Shown here: positions 28,667 to 38,240 of the stretch, one piece after another
Position numbering within the stretch: the stretch's first letter is position 1
How the letters are laid out: each line of letters begins with the position of its first letter
Source of the DNA: JACKCP01 sp034007295
Lineage (GTDB): Bacteria > Desulfobacterota > Desulfobacteria > Desulfobacterales > JACKCP01
Length of the DNA: 64,000 nucleotides
Assembly: GCA_034007295.1 (NCBI GenBank)
Contig: JAVERC010000004.1
Span: forward strand, 62,001 to 126,000
Reading direction: 5' to 3'
Made by a program: the position numbers and the translations under genes
The notes under the pieces: generated by a model
The model's input: only the letters and a program-made list of their open reading frames with translations
Database searches by the model: none
What the model was told of the DNA's origin: nothing

Positions 28667-29033
28667 TTTCAGGCCGATTTTCTGCTTTATTTAGAGATCT
28701 GAGAAGTTCATCCATTTTTTGTCCTTGGTCGAGGACACTATCATAGTAAAATTTTAAATCTGGAGTGTATCTCAATTTAATTTCAGTACCAATTACTTTT
28801 TTGAAAAAACCTTTTGCACTTTTAAAACCGCTTTGTACCTCTTTTATTTTTTTTTCATTTGCACCTGTTACAGCAAAGTAAACATAGGCACATGAAAGGT
28901 CTCCATTCATTTTGACATCTGTAATGCTGACCCCGAATAGTCTTGGATCTTTTGTTTTTTTTATAAGCACTTCCGATACAATTGCCTGAATCTGGGTTCC
29001 TATTCTTGCAGAACGTGGGTAATCCTTGTTCAT
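28647..29033 (-). CDS. rbfA: 30S ribosome-binding factor A
   Basis: 128 residues. The RbfA signature is visible: RIGTQIQAIVSEVLIKKTKDPRL near the N-terminus, VSITDVKMNGDLSCAYVYF, and the C-terminal LRYTPDLKFYYDSVLDQGQKMDELL. It assists late 16S rRNA 5'-end maturation and cold adaptation. AAAGGAG lies just upstream of the ATG. Only 10 bp separate it from infB; no DUF503 gene intervenes. Confidence 0.97.
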   Translation of the reverse strand: MNKDYPRSARIGTQIQAIVSEVLIKKTKDPRLFGVSITDVKMNGDLSCAYVYFAVTGANEKKIKEVQSGFKSAKGFFKKVIGTEIKLRYTPDLKFYYDSVLDQGQKMDELLRSLNKAENRPENGEENP

Positions 29034-29043
29034 TAGATCTCCT

Positions 29044-31857
29044 TTATCCCAAAGTAGGCTTTATTTCTTCCATCATATAGCATTCAATAGTATCGCCTTC
29101 TTTAATATCATTGAATCTTTCTATTCCGATTCCGCATTCATAGCCTTCTTTTACTTCTCTTACATCATCTTTGAAGCGTTTAAGGGAAGACATCTGACCG
29201 TCAAAAATTATTACTCCGTCTCTTAAAATTCTTGTGTTTTTACCTCTTTTCATCATTCCGGTAGTTACAAAGCAGCCAGCTACTTTGCCTATTTTTGGAA
29301 CAGAAAATACTGCTCTTACTTCTGCGGTACCAAGAATTACTTCTTTATATGTAGAATCCATGAGTCCTACCATAGCATTTTCTATGTCCTTGATGGCGTC
29401 ATAGATTACATTGTAGAACTTCATATCAATATTTTCTTCTTCTGCAAGTTCCCTGACCTTTGGAGCAGGGCGGACATTAAAGCCTAATATAATTGCATCT
29501 GAAACAGTTGCAAGGCTTATGTCAGACTCACTTACCGTACCTGTTGCTGCATGTACAATTTTGATTTTAACTTCATCTGTAGAAAGTTTTCCAAGGGATT
29601 CCTTAAGTGCTTCAATTGATCCCTGAACGTCTGCTTTAATTATTAGATTAAGATCTTTTACAGCCTTATGCTCAATTTTCTCAAAAAGACCTTCAAGGCT
29701 CATTCGTGATGATTTTGCAAGTTCTTTTGATCTTTGTTTCGCAGCTCTGTGTTCACCTACCTGTTTTGCATCTTTTTCATCTTTAAGTGCAATGAGCTCA
29801 TCCCCTGCTTCAGGTACTCCATTAAGTCCTAAAATTTCAACAGGAATACTTGGGCCTGCAGATTCAATTTTTTCGCCTTGGTCATTGAACATTGCCCTGA
29901 TTTTTCCATAATGGGTTCCGCAGACTACAGCATCACCTTGCTTTAATGTTCCTTCTTGTACAAGAACTGAAGCAACTGGGCCACGGCCTGTGTCAAGTCT
30001 TGCTTCAATAACATGACCTTTGGCAAATTTGCTTGGATCTGCTTTTAAATCTAAAATTTCAGATTGAAGAAGGATCATTTCAAGAAGCTCTTCAATACCT
30101 ATTTTTTGTTTGGCTGAAACATTAACAAAAATTGTATCTCCACCCCAGTCTTCTGGAAGAATTCCGTGGTCTGACAGCTCTCTTTTCACAACGTCAGGTT
30201 CTGCACCAGGCTTGTCAATTTTGTTTACGGCAACAACAATTGGAACTTTAGCTGCTTTTGCATGGTTAATAGCCTCTATAGTCTGTGGCATAACACCGTC
30301 ATCTGCAGCGACAACAAGTATAACAATATCAGTAACCTTTGCACCTCTTGATCTCATGGCAGTAAATGCCTCATGACCTGGGGTGTCAAGAAATGCAATG
30401 TCTCCGCTTTCTGTGGAAACTATATAAGCACCTATATGCTGAGTAATTCCGCCAGCCTCGCCTTCAGCAACACCTGTTTTTCTTATGACGTCAAGAAGAG
30501 ACGTTTTACCATGGTCAACATGACCCATTACTGTAACAACTGGAGGCCTTGGAACAAGTGCCAGGCCTGTTTCTGATGCTTCATGATGCACATTTATAAG
30601 AGTTTCTTCTTCAAAAGATGCCTTTTCAACTTCAAACCCAAACTCTCCTGCAACAAGTTCGGCAGTTTCATAATCTATTGTTTGGTTGACTGTTGCCATT
30701 ACTCCAAGGCCCATTAGTTTTACGATCATTTCATTGGCCTTGATTCCCATTCTTTTGGCAAGATCTGAAAGAACAATTGTTTCATCAACTTTAACTCTTC
30801 TTTTTATTGCTTTTGGAATAGTTATTTGAGTTTTTTGATGTACAGGTTTTTCTACTTCCTGAATCTTACGGCTTTTTTTAGGCTTTTTAGGTTTTTTGGT
30901 AAAAGCAGATTCATAAAGTTCATCACCTTCAATTACTTCTTTTTTCTTTGGTTTTCTTTTTTTCTTTTTAGGCTTCTTAGCCTCTTCACTATTATTTCTG
31001 CCCTTATTAAGCTTATCTGCTCTTTCTTTCTCATCATCGTCTGAAATAATTTCAGGTGTGATTTCTGGAGGTGCTATATCGCTAAAAATTTCTGTAGCCT
31101 CTTTTTTTACTTTGTCTTTTTTCTTTTCAGTTTTTTTAGCATCATTAACTTTGGGTTCGTCTTTTTCTTTATCAGCCGGAATTGCCTGGATAGTTATTTC
31201 ATTGGGAACTTTTTTTTCAGTTCCCTGTCTGCTTTCTTCCGGTGAGGGCTTTGGGTTTACCTGTTCTAAAATTTTATCTGGTTCTTTTTTTACAGGAGGT
31301 GGCTCTGGCCTAAAAATAATTTTGGCTGCACCTTTATTTTTTTTCTTTTTATTTTGTTTTGTGGCGACTAGGGATTCTTTTTTTTCCAAAGAAGACACTT
31401 CCTTTTCCATTGTTTTTTCAGGAGCTGATTTTTCGGGCATGGGCATGGCTATCTTTTCTGTTTTATCTTCATCTTTTGCAGCTGAATCATCCTCTGAAAA
31501 GGTTTCTTCAGCAGGTTTTATTGTAATATTTGTTTCAGCTGCATCTGATTCAGGCTCTTCTTTGTTCGATGATTCATCTGTGTCTTCAATTTCTTCAGAT
31601 AAATTTTCCTGAGTGCTGTCAGCTGTATTATGCTTTTTATTTCTTCTTCGCCTTCTTATAACAGTTGGCTTAACTCGTTTTTCGTCTGATTCATCAGATT
31701 TACCAAGGAGCCTGGTCTTGATCTTTTCTATTGATTCGGTTTCAAGAGAACTCATATGACTTTTAACGTCTATATCACCCATCTTTATAATCTTTTCAAG
31801 AAGGGCCTTGTTGGTCATATTTAATTCTCTAGCAAGTTCATATACTCTGATGCTCAT
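29044..31857 (-). CDS. infB: Translation initiation factor IF-2
   Basis: 937 residues. An IF2_N segment (1-50), a long Lys/Glu/Pro-rich linker (about 55-345) and a second IF2_N-like part (about 355-410) precede the GTPase core with GHVDHGKT (445-452), DTPGH (491-495) and NKID (545-548), followed by domains that bind fMet-tRNA. It delivers initiator tRNA to the 30S subunit. The linker is unusually charged and repetitive but length is within the delta-proteobacterial range. In the nusA-infB-rbfA operon; the ATG has a GGGG-type ribosome-binding site. Confidence 0.98.
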   Translation of the reverse strand: MSIRVYELARELNMTNKALLEKIIKMGDIDVKSHMSSLETESIEKIKTRLLGKSDESDEKRVKPTVIRRRRRNKKHNTADSTQENLSEEIEDTDESSNKEEPESDAAETNITIKPAEETFSEDDSAAKDEDKTEKIAMPMPEKSAPEKTMEKEVSSLEKKESLVATKQNKKKKNKGAAKIIFRPEPPPVKKEPDKILEQVNPKPSPEESRQGTEKKVPNEITIQAIPADKEKDEPKVNDAKKTEKKKDKVKKEATEIFSDIAPPEITPEIISDDDEKERADKLNKGRNNSEEAKKPKKKKRKPKKKEVIEGDELYESAFTKKPKKPKKSRKIQEVEKPVHQKTQITIPKAIKRRVKVDETIVLSDLAKRMGIKANEMIVKLMGLGVMATVNQTIDYETAELVAGEFGFEVEKASFEEETLINVHHEASETGLALVPRPPVVTVMGHVDHGKTSLLDVIRKTGVAEGEAGGITQHIGAYIVSTESGDIAFLDTPGHEAFTAMRSRGAKVTDIVILVVAADDGVMPQTIEAINHAKAAKVPIVVAVNKIDKPGAEPDVVKRELSDHGILPEDWGGDTIFVNVSAKQKIGIEELLEMILLQSEILDLKADPSKFAKGHVIEARLDTGRGPVASVLVQEGTLKQGDAVVCGTHYGKIRAMFNDQGEKIESAGPSIPVEILGLNGVPEAGDELIALKDEKDAKQVGEHRAAKQRSKELAKSSRMSLEGLFEKIEHKAVKDLNLIIKADVQGSIEALKESLGKLSTDEVKIKIVHAATGTVSESDISLATVSDAIILGFNVRPAPKVRELAEEENIDMKFYNVIYDAIKDIENAMVGLMDSTYKEVILGTAEVRAVFSVPKIGKVAGCFVTTGMMKRGKNTRILRDGVIIFDGQMSSLKRFKDDVREVKEGYECGIGIERFNDIKEGDTIECYMMEEIKPTLG

Positions 31858-31973
31858 CCATCCCCCTTTTTAAGCCCTTTATATCTGTTTCTTCAGAAAA
31901 ACCAATAAAATATTTCTTAATTCATAAATTTTTAAATATCAAAAAAATATTTACTCGGGCACTTAATAAAAAA

Positions 31974-32012
31974 ATTAAAGCCTAAAAATATAATTTGTAG
32001 TTAAGGCTTAAT
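31974..32012 (-). other. Weak hairpin between nusA and infB
   Basis: ATTAAAGCCT (31974-31983) can pair with AGGCTTAAT (32004-32012), with one bulged base. It lies in the 203-bp nusA-infB spacer, which is otherwise featureless AT-rich sequence. Could be a processing or attenuation site; low confidence. Confidence 0.35.
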
Positions 32013-32060
32013 TGTAAATTTAATTATTTTTTAATAAACTCCGGAAGTTATAAAAATTAT

Positions 32061-33449
32061 TTATTTTTTGTTGTATGTTTCCGGTTCTTCTTCCATATCA
32101 TTTTCATCATCGAGCTCATCATCATTTGTTTGAAATTCCTGTGTTTGCTCATTGGAATTATCTTCTTTTTCTACATCATCTAAATCAGATTTTTTATTTA
32201 AGTCTGTATCTGCCTGTTCAAACATTTCTGAGGCAGAATTTATTATGGTCTGTGCATCTTCTTCACTTATTCCTTCAATTTGGGAAAGCTCAGAAGCTGT
32301 TATGTCTTTTAATTCTTCTATAGAACTATAACCGCCTGAGTAAAGTTTTTCGGCAAGTTCAAGGCCTATTCCTGGAATTTTCATGAGAGAGTCATAGCCT
32401 TCCTTCATTGCAAGAGAATATGCAGCTTCGCTTTTTACATCAAGATGCCAGCCTGTAAGTCTTGCTGCAAGTCTTACGTTTTGTCCGCTTTTCCCAATTG
32501 CTATGGATAAAAATTCATCAGGAACAATCACTTCCATTGATTTATTGTCTTCGTCTATTACAACTCTTGTAATTTCAGCTGGAGCAAGAGAATTGCAAAC
32601 AAATCTTGCTGTATCAGGATTCCAGAGAACAATGTCAATTTTTTCGCCTCTTAGTTCCTGGACAACTGTTTGAACTCTGCTTCCTTTTACACCTACGCAT
32701 GAGCCAACTGGATCGACGTTTGATTCTGATGAAGATACTGCAATTTTAGCTCTTACGCCTGGTTCTCTTGCAGCGGCATGAATTTTTACTACGCCTTCAC
32801 TGATTTCTGGCACTTCGGTCTTGAATAGGTTGATTAGAAAATCAGGATGTGTTCTTGTAAGAACAATCTGTGGGCCTCTGCTTTCGTGAAGAACTTTCAT
32901 TATGTTGGCTCTTATTCTGTCGCCTCTTCTGTATGTCTCATTTTTTATTTGTTCCCTTGACGGAAGAACAGCTTCGGCTTGACCAAGATTTACTATTATA
33001 TCGTCTCTGTCAAATCTTTGTACTATACCGTTTATTATTTCACCTTCTCTGTCTATAAAGCTGTCATATACGGCATTTCTTTCAGCATCTCTGAGTTTTT
33101 GAATTATTACCTGTTTGGCAGACTGAGCTGCAATTCGTCCAAAACTTGTTGTGTCAAGTTTTATTCCAAGACTGTCTCCAATTTCACATTCAGGGTCTAG
33201 CTGCCGGCCTTCTGCAAGAGTAATTTCAAGCTCTGGATCTTCAACTTCTTCTACAACATCCTTGAACTGGAAAACTTCTATATCCCCTGTTTTTTCATTG
33301 TAGGCAACTTCTATTTCTACATCAGGGCCCATTTTTTTCCTTGCTGCAGAAACAAGTGCTTCTTCAAGTGCCTTTATTAAAATTCCCATGGGAATGTTTT
33401 TATCTCGTCCAATTTGTTCAATTACTCTTTTTATATCGCTGAAGACCAT
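32061..33449 (-). CDS. nusA: Transcription termination/antitermination factor NusA
   Basis: 462 residues from MVFSDIKRVIEQ. The ATG at 33449 has GGAG eight bases upstream, whereas the TTG at 33461 overlaps that site, so the shorter start is chosen. Domains: N-terminal RNA-polymerase-binding region (1-125), S1 (about 130-200; GEIINGIVQRFDRDDIIVNLG), KH1 and KH2 (about 225-345; VGSCVGVKGSRVQ and SIAIGKSGQNVRLAARLTGW), a helix-hairpin-helix region (about 365-415), and a very acidic tail. It modulates pausing, termination and antitermination. 14 bp downstream of rimP. Confidence 0.97.
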   Translation of the reverse strand: MVFSDIKRVIEQIGRDKNIPMGILIKALEEALVSAARKKMGPDVEIEVAYNEKTGDIEVFQFKDVVEEVEDPELEITLAEGRQLDPECEIGDSLGIKLDTTSFGRIAAQSAKQVIIQKLRDAERNAVYDSFIDREGEIINGIVQRFDRDDIIVNLGQAEAVLPSREQIKNETYRRGDRIRANIMKVLHESRGPQIVLTRTHPDFLINLFKTEVPEISEGVVKIHAAAREPGVRAKIAVSSSESNVDPVGSCVGVKGSRVQTVVQELRGEKIDIVLWNPDTARFVCNSLAPAEITRVVIDEDNKSMEVIVPDEFLSIAIGKSGQNVRLAARLTGWHLDVKSEAAYSLAMKEGYDSLMKIPGIGLELAEKLYSGGYSSIEELKDITASELSQIEGISEEDAQTIINSASEMFEQADTDLNKKSDLDDVEKEDNSNEQTQEFQTNDDELDDENDMEEEPETYNKK

Positions 33450-33463
33450 TGTATTCTCCAAAT

Positions 33464-33949
33464 TTATATTTCAGGGTTAAGCTTGGCTGATTTGATTTTA
33501 TCAAACGGAATTTTTATTTCACCGTTTTCAAGTTGAATGAGTGTAAAATTCTCATCTGAGTCTTTGATTATTCCTTTAAAATTTTTTCTGTCAGAATCAC
33601 CCTCAAGAGGTTCAAAAATTTTGATATGAACCTTTTCTCCCCTGAATTTCATAAAATCTTCAGGTTTCACAAGAGGCCTGTCAAGGCCTGGAGAAGAAAC
33701 TTCGAGACTATATTTACCAGGTATCTCAAGCTTGACATCAAAAAGATTGCTTAGCTCACGGCTTGTTTTGGCACAGTCTTCAATTGTAACACCAGTATCT
33801 TTGTCTATGTATATTCTTAAAATTTTCATTCCTGAATTCACTGAAAACTCTGCATGAACAAATTCTAAACCTTGTGACTCGCATACAGGGGATGCAAGTT
33901 CGCAAATTTTTTTTCTAAGCTCAGATAATTCTGATGAGCTTGTTCCCAT
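33464..33949 (-). CDS. rimP: Ribosome maturation factor RimP
   Basis: 161 residues. The conserved LRIYIDKDTGVTIEDCAKTSRELSN-type block (about 49-73, in parts) and YSLEVSSPGLDRPL (about 80-93) identify RimP, which helps assemble the 30S subunit. The C-terminal Sm-like domain is complete (GEKVHIKIFEPLEG onwards). First gene of the rimP-nusA-infB unit; it follows the pheT terminator. Confidence 0.95.
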   Translation of the reverse strand: MGTSSSELSELRKKICELASPVCESQGLEFVHAEFSVNSGMKILRIYIDKDTGVTIEDCAKTSRELSNLFDVKLEIPGKYSLEVSSPGLDRPLVKPEDFMKFRGEKVHIKIFEPLEGDSDRKNFKGIIKDSDENFTLIQLENGEIKIPFDKIKSAKLNPEI

Positions 33950-33982
33950 CCTTATAACTCCGTTTTTGATTTTGTAGTTCCA

Positions 33983-34014
33983 TAAAAAAATAAAACGGGT
34001 TTATGACCCGTTTT
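33983..34014 (-). terminator. Rho-independent terminator of the pheST unit
   Basis: On the minus strand AAAACGGG / CCCGTTTT (33992-33999 and 34007-34014, 7-nt loop) is followed by a TTTTATTTTTTT run down to 33983. It separates pheT from rimP. Confidence 0.88.
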
Positions 34015-34088
34015 ACAAAGGAGGCGTCATTAAAGACTGTTACAATTAAACTGTCCTTATATTCTTTTTCTCCTATAAAGTCAAGAGA

Positions 34089-36515
34089 TTAATCCTGGCC
34101 TGGAAATCTGATCTCAAAATTCTTTAGAAGGCTTGAGGTAACTTTTTCATGTACTTTATTTATCTGTTTATCTTTAAGAGTTTCTTTTGATGACCTGTAA
34201 GTTATTCTAAAAGACAAACTTTTTTCATTTTTATTTACAGCCTCCCCTTCATAAATATCAAAAAGAATAACATTCTCAATAAATTCTTCATTAAGATTTT
34301 TTATCAGGCTAATAATTTTACCTGCCTGAGTATATCTTGGGGTTATGACTGTAATATCTCTTAAAATAGCAGGAAATTTAGGTACTTCCCTTGAAAGAGA
34401 GACATCTTTTTTATTTTTTATAATTGCCTCTAAAGGGCAATTAAAAATAAAAACTTTTTGTTCGATATTATAATTTTTTAGTACCTTTGGAGAAACCTCA
34501 AATAGAGAACCGTATTTTTTTCCGTTTATAATTATGTCTGCTGATGCCCCATTTCTTGAATAGGGCATAAGAATTTCTGAAACTATAAACTCTGGTTCTA
34601 TATTAAAATTTTTGAAAAAGGCTTCTGCAAAACCTTTCATATCAAAAAAATCAGCTTCAGGACTTTTGTCATCCCATAGAGAATTTCTTCTTTTCCCTGT
34701 GATTGCAGCTGCAATATATTCCTTTTGAATAGACTTGTTTATAAGCTTTGAGTCTGGGAAAAAAACCTGGCCGGTTTCAAAAAGTCTTAGATTTGTTATT
34801 TGTCTGGACAAGTTAGAGGAAATATTCTCAAGAATACCTGGAACAAGATCAGTTCTCATAAGAGCCTGGTCTTCTGAAAGAGGATTTAAAATTCTGACAG
34901 GCTCAATAAAAAAATCTTTGGTAAGTCCTGTTTTTTCAAGAAGAGAGCTCCCAATAAAACTGTAGTTAATTGCTTCATTAAAACCAAGTGACTTCATTGC
35001 ATCTTTTATTTCAAGCCTTAAAGCAAATTCACTTTCATCCTGCTTATCCGAAGATATTTTTGGTGAAGTTGTTGGGATATTGTTGTAACCATATCTTCTG
35101 GCAACTTCCTCGCTCAAATCTTCAGGCCTTTCAACATCAACCCTGTAAGAAGGGACTTTGATAAGATATTTGTCTTCATCTTTAGTTTCTTCAATTATAA
35201 AACCAACTGATTTTAAATATGATAAAGACTGATCTGGACTAAGATTTATTCCAAGCCTCATATTGCATTCTGAAGGTGAAAAAAGAATTTTTCTTTCTTC
35301 AAATGGCTTAGTTTGTGTGTCAATAAAGCCTTGGGCTGTTTTTCCCTTACCAAGTTCTTCAATTAGCGAAGCTGCCCTGTTAAGTGCTCTTTCTACCTGA
35401 AGTGGATCAACACCTCTTTCAAATCTGTGGCTTGAATCTGTTGAAAGACCAAGCTTTTTTGCAGATTTTCTAATGGATGGAGGAAAAAAATATGCACTTT
35501 CAAGAAGTACTTTTGTGGTTTTATCTGTTATTTCAGAATTTTCTCCGCCCATAATTCCTGCTGCTGCAACTTTTTTTTCATTGTCGCAGATCATAAGTAT
35601 TTCTGAATCAAGGATTCTTTCTTTTCCGTCAAGTGCGGTGAATTTTTCACCCTCCATTGCTCTTTGTACAATGATTTTTGAATTTTTTATTTCGTCATAA
35701 TCAAAGGCATGAAGCGGCTGACCTGTTTCAAGCATAATATAGTTTGTTACATCAACTATATTGTTTATAGGCCTTATCCCTGAGCAAAGCAAAATGCTTT
35801 GAAGCCAGAAAGGGGAGGGTAAAACTTTGACGTTATCAATATATCTTGCACAATATTTGGGACAAAGATCTGGATCCTTTACTTCAACACATGCTTTTTC
35901 AGTGATCTCACCTTTGTTTTTTTCATCTTTATATATTTCTGCAGAAGGTATTATAATTTTTGTTCCTTCAATTGCAGAAACTTCCCTTGCAATTCCGATA
36001 AGACTTAAGCAGTCGGCTCTGTTTGGCGTAAGGTCTACTTCGAGCACAGCTCCATCAAGACCTAAAGCTTTTGTAAGTGATGTCCCAGGAATAATATCAG
36101 ATGGAAGATCCATGATTCCAGAACCATCTTCAGTTATGCCGAGTTCCTTTGAACTGCAAAGCATCCCCATTGAAACTTCACCCCTGATTTTGCTTTTCTT
36201 TAATTTTATTCCTCCGGGAAGTTCTGTTCCAGGAAGGGCTACAGGGCCAACCATGTTTTCATAAACATTTGGAGCTCCGCACACAATTTGAAGATTTTCA
36301 TCTTTTCCTGTGTTTACCATGCATATTCTTAATTTATCAGCATTGGGGTGGGGAATTATTTTTTCGATTCTTCCTGTAATAACATCTTTTAAATAGTCAA
36401 AAGGATAATCTATTGATTCAACTTCAAGCCCTGTCATTGTAAGTGCTTCAGCAAGTTCTTCAGGTGAGGATTTGAAGTCTGTAAATTTTTTAAGCCAGTT
36501 TAAACTTATTTTCAT
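34089..36515 (-). CDS. pheT: Phenylalanyl-tRNA synthetase beta subunit
   Basis: 808 residues, standard length. N-terminal MKISLNWLKKFTDF, an OB-fold tRNA-binding domain (about 40-155; HPNADKLRICMVNTG), B3/B4 editing domain (about 210-385; LDGKERIL, ALNRAASLIEEL near its end), B5 domain (about 405-480), synthetase-like core (to about 690) and C-terminal FDX-ACB anticodon-binding domain (about 715-808; PKFPAILRDITV). Works as alpha2beta2 with PheS. Two bp after the pheS stop; a strong terminator follows. Confidence 0.98.
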   Translation of the reverse strand: MKISLNWLKKFTDFKSSPEELAEALTMTGLEVESIDYPFDYLKDVITGRIEKIIPHPNADKLRICMVNTGKDENLQIVCGAPNVYENMVGPVALPGTELPGGIKLKKSKIRGEVSMGMLCSSKELGITEDGSGIMDLPSDIIPGTSLTKALGLDGAVLEVDLTPNRADCLSLIGIAREVSAIEGTKIIIPSAEIYKDEKNKGEITEKACVEVKDPDLCPKYCARYIDNVKVLPSPFWLQSILLCSGIRPINNIVDVTNYIMLETGQPLHAFDYDEIKNSKIIVQRAMEGEKFTALDGKERILDSEILMICDNEKKVAAAGIMGGENSEITDKTTKVLLESAYFFPPSIRKSAKKLGLSTDSSHRFERGVDPLQVERALNRAASLIEELGKGKTAQGFIDTQTKPFEERKILFSPSECNMRLGINLSPDQSLSYLKSVGFIIEETKDEDKYLIKVPSYRVDVERPEDLSEEVARRYGYNNIPTTSPKISSDKQDESEFALRLEIKDAMKSLGFNEAINYSFIGSSLLEKTGLTKDFFIEPVRILNPLSEDQALMRTDLVPGILENISSNLSRQITNLRLFETGQVFFPDSKLINKSIQKEYIAAAITGKRRNSLWDDKSPEADFFDMKGFAEAFFKNFNIEPEFIVSEILMPYSRNGASADIIINGKKYGSLFEVSPKVLKNYNIEQKVFIFNCPLEAIIKNKKDVSLSREVPKFPAILRDITVITPRYTQAGKIISLIKNLNEEFIENVILFDIYEGEAVNKNEKSLSFRITYRSSKETLKDKQINKVHEKVTSSLLKNFEIRFPGQD

Positions 36516-36517
36516 TT

Positions 36518-37528
36518 CTAGAACTGCTCCAGAAAACGGTAGTCATTTTCATAAAATTTTCTTAAATCATCTATTCCGTATTTAAGCATAGCAAGCCTTT
36601 CGACTCCCATTCCAAATGCAAATCCGGAATACACACTAGTATCATAGCCCACATTTTCAAAAACAGCCGGATGAACCATTCCAGAACCTAGAACCTCAAG
36701 CCAGCCTGTATTTGAACAGACTCTGCAGCCTTTTCCTCTGCACATCACACATTTAATGTCAACTTCTGCACTTGGCTCAGTAAAAGGGAAAAAACTTGGT
36801 CTGAAACGCAGGGATGTTTCTTTGTCAAAAAGATTATGGATAAACGATTCTAAAATACCTTTTAGATCTCCGAAGCTAATGTTTTTATCCACAATGAGTC
36901 CTTCAATCTGGTGGAACATTGGAGTATGTGTAAGATCTGAATCGCATCTATAAACTTTTCCAGGGGCAATAATACTTATTGGTGGCTCATGTTTTTCCAT
37001 GTATCTGATCTGGATTGGAGATGTATGAGTTCTAAGTACTACGCTGTCTGAAATATAGAATGTATCCTGCATATCCCTTGCCGGATGGTGCTTTGGTATA
37101 TTGAGTGCTTCAAAATTATACCAGTCTGCCTCAATTTCTGGACCTTCTGCAATTTGAAATCCAAGCTTAAAAAAAATAGAACAGATTTCTTTTTGAATTT
37201 TTGTTATGGGGTGCAGGGTTCCGGTTTTTGGTTTTCTTCCAGGAAGAGTTATATCTATATCTGCCGGTTTTGCAGCAAGAGAGTCTTCAATTACTTGTAT
37301 TTTTTCACTAATTTCTTTTTCAAGCCTGTTTTTTAAAAGATTGGCCTTTTTTCCGGCAACAGGTTTTTCTTCTGGTGGAAGTGAAGGGATATTTCTTAAA
37401 AAAAGTGTTATTTTGCCTTTTCGGCCTAAATATTCAGTTTTTAAATTTTGGAGCTTTTCTTCAGTGTCAGCCCCTTTTATGGCATTTAATGCCTGTTCTT
37501 CGATTCCGTCAATACTTTCAGGTGCCAA
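36518..37528 (-). CDS. pheS: Phenylalanyl-tRNA synthetase alpha subunit
   Basis: 336 residues. N-terminal coiled coil (1-90), then class II motifs: HPITKIQKEICSIFFKLGF, motif 2 (GKVYRCDSDLTHTPMFHQIEG, given here in parts 190-210) and motif 3 near the C-terminus (GFAFGMGVERLAMLKYGI). Charges tRNA-Phe together with PheT. The start is a TTG at 37528 with GAGG about ten bases upstream; no ATG is available near it. Preceded by a terminator-like hairpin that could act as an attenuator. Confidence 0.96.
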   Translation of the reverse strand: MAPESIDGIEEQALNAIKGADTEEKLQNLKTEYLGRKGKITLFLRNIPSLPPEEKPVAGKKANLLKNRLEKEISEKIQVIEDSLAAKPADIDITLPGRKPKTGTLHPITKIQKEICSIFFKLGFQIAEGPEIEADWYNFEALNIPKHHPARDMQDTFYISDSVVLRTHTSPIQIRYMEKHEPPISIIAPGKVYRCDSDLTHTPMFHQIEGLIVDKNISFGDLKGILESFIHNLFDKETSLRFRPSFFPFTEPSAEVDIKCVMCRGKGCRVCSNTGWLEVLGSGMVHPAVFENVGYDTSVYSGFAFGMGVERLAMLKYGIDDLRKFYENDYRFLEQF

Positions 37529-37546
37529 TTTTATCGCCTCAATTGT

Positions 37547-37573
37547 TAAAAAAATCCCGGCTTATGCCGGGAT
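37547..37573 (-). terminator. Terminator/attenuator hairpin between rplT and pheS
   Basis: ATCCCGGC (37554-37561) and GCCGGGAT (37566-37573) with loop TTAT; on the minus strand a TTTTTTT run follows immediately. It lies 8 bp past the rplT stop and about 20 bp before pheS. Shape is that of an intrinsic terminator, so pheST expression would need read-through or its own promoter. No short Phe-rich leader peptide (as in E. coli pheL) is visible in the few bases available. Confidence 0.85.
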
Positions 37574-37580
37574 AATCATG

Positions 37581-37931
37581 CTATAGACTTGCCGATGCTT
37601 TCTCTACAAGAGCAGTGAAAGCTTTAGGATCCGAAATAGCAAGGTCAGCCAGCATTTTTCTGTCCAGGTCTATATCAGATTTTTTTAGCCCGTAAATAAG
37701 TTTGCTGTAATTTAAACCATTTAGTCTTGCAGCAGCATTTATTCTTATGTTCCACAGGCGTCTGAAATTTCTTTTTTTCTGGCGTCTGTCTCTGTATGCA
37801 TAGGTTAAAGCCTTATCTACAGCATTTTTGGCAGTACGAAATAATTTGCTTCTGCCACCTCTGAAGCCTTTTGCAAGCTGAAGCAATTTTTGTCTTCTTC
37901 TTCTTGCCTTAAAACCTCTTTTAATCCTCAT
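37581..37931 (-). CDS. rplT: 50S ribosomal protein L20
   Basis: 116 residues of typical L20: MRIKRGFKARRRRQKLL, KGFRGGRSKLFRTAKNAV, RDRRQKKRNFRRLWNIRINAAA in parts, and LNYSKLIYGLKKSDIDLDRK. It is an early 50S assembly protein and, in E. coli, represses the rpmI-rplT mRNA. AAGGAG precedes the ATG. 28 bp from rpmI. Confidence 0.98.
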   Translation of the reverse strand: MRIKRGFKARRRRQKLLQLAKGFRGGRSKLFRTAKNAVDKALTYAYRDRRQKKRNFRRLWNIRINAAARLNGLNYSKLIYGLKKSDIDLDRKMLADLAISDPKAFTALVEKASASL

Positions 37932-37959
37932 CTTAAAATCTCCTTTAACTCAGCTGACA

Positions 37960-38157
37960 TTATCTGTAAGGAAGAAGTTGTCTTAACTGTTTTTCATTTG
38001 TTTTGTCTGCAATTTTACTTGTACGAAGTTTTCTTTTACGTTTTGCTGACTTTTTAGTAAGAATATGACTTGAGTTAGCTTTACGTAATTTGAATTTACC
38101 GCTGCCTGTAGTAGTAAACCTTTTAGCGGCACCACGGTTTGTTTTCATTTTAGGCAT
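37960..38157 (-). CDS. rpmI: 50S ribosomal protein L35
   Basis: 65 residues starting at MPKMKTNRGAAKRF. The ATG at 38157 is chosen because AAGGAGA lies just upstream of it; the GTG six codons earlier overlaps that site. Highly basic, typical L35, with TKKSAKRKRKLR in the middle. In the usual infC-rpmI-rplT order, but separated from infC by an unusually long 454-bp interval filled by hairpin elements. Confidence 0.97.
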   Translation of the reverse strand: MPKMKTNRGAAKRFTTTGSGKFKLRKANSSHILTKKSAKRKRKLRTSKIADKTNEKQLRQLLPYR

Positions 38158-38240
38158 TTGAATCTCTCCTTGCACTAAGCCTGCTTAAAAATCAAAAATT
38201 TAAAAAAACGGTAACAAATTCCTCAAAAATTAATTTAAAA

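Noticed and set aside
31058..31612. 184-codon plus-strand frame
   Set aside because: Antisense to the low-complexity linker of infB; composition is a shadow of the Lys/Glu-rich coding strand.
33950..34088. A tRNA gene near rimP/nusA, as in E. coli metY
   Set aside because: No cloverleaf or CCA end is visible; the interval contains the pheT terminator only.
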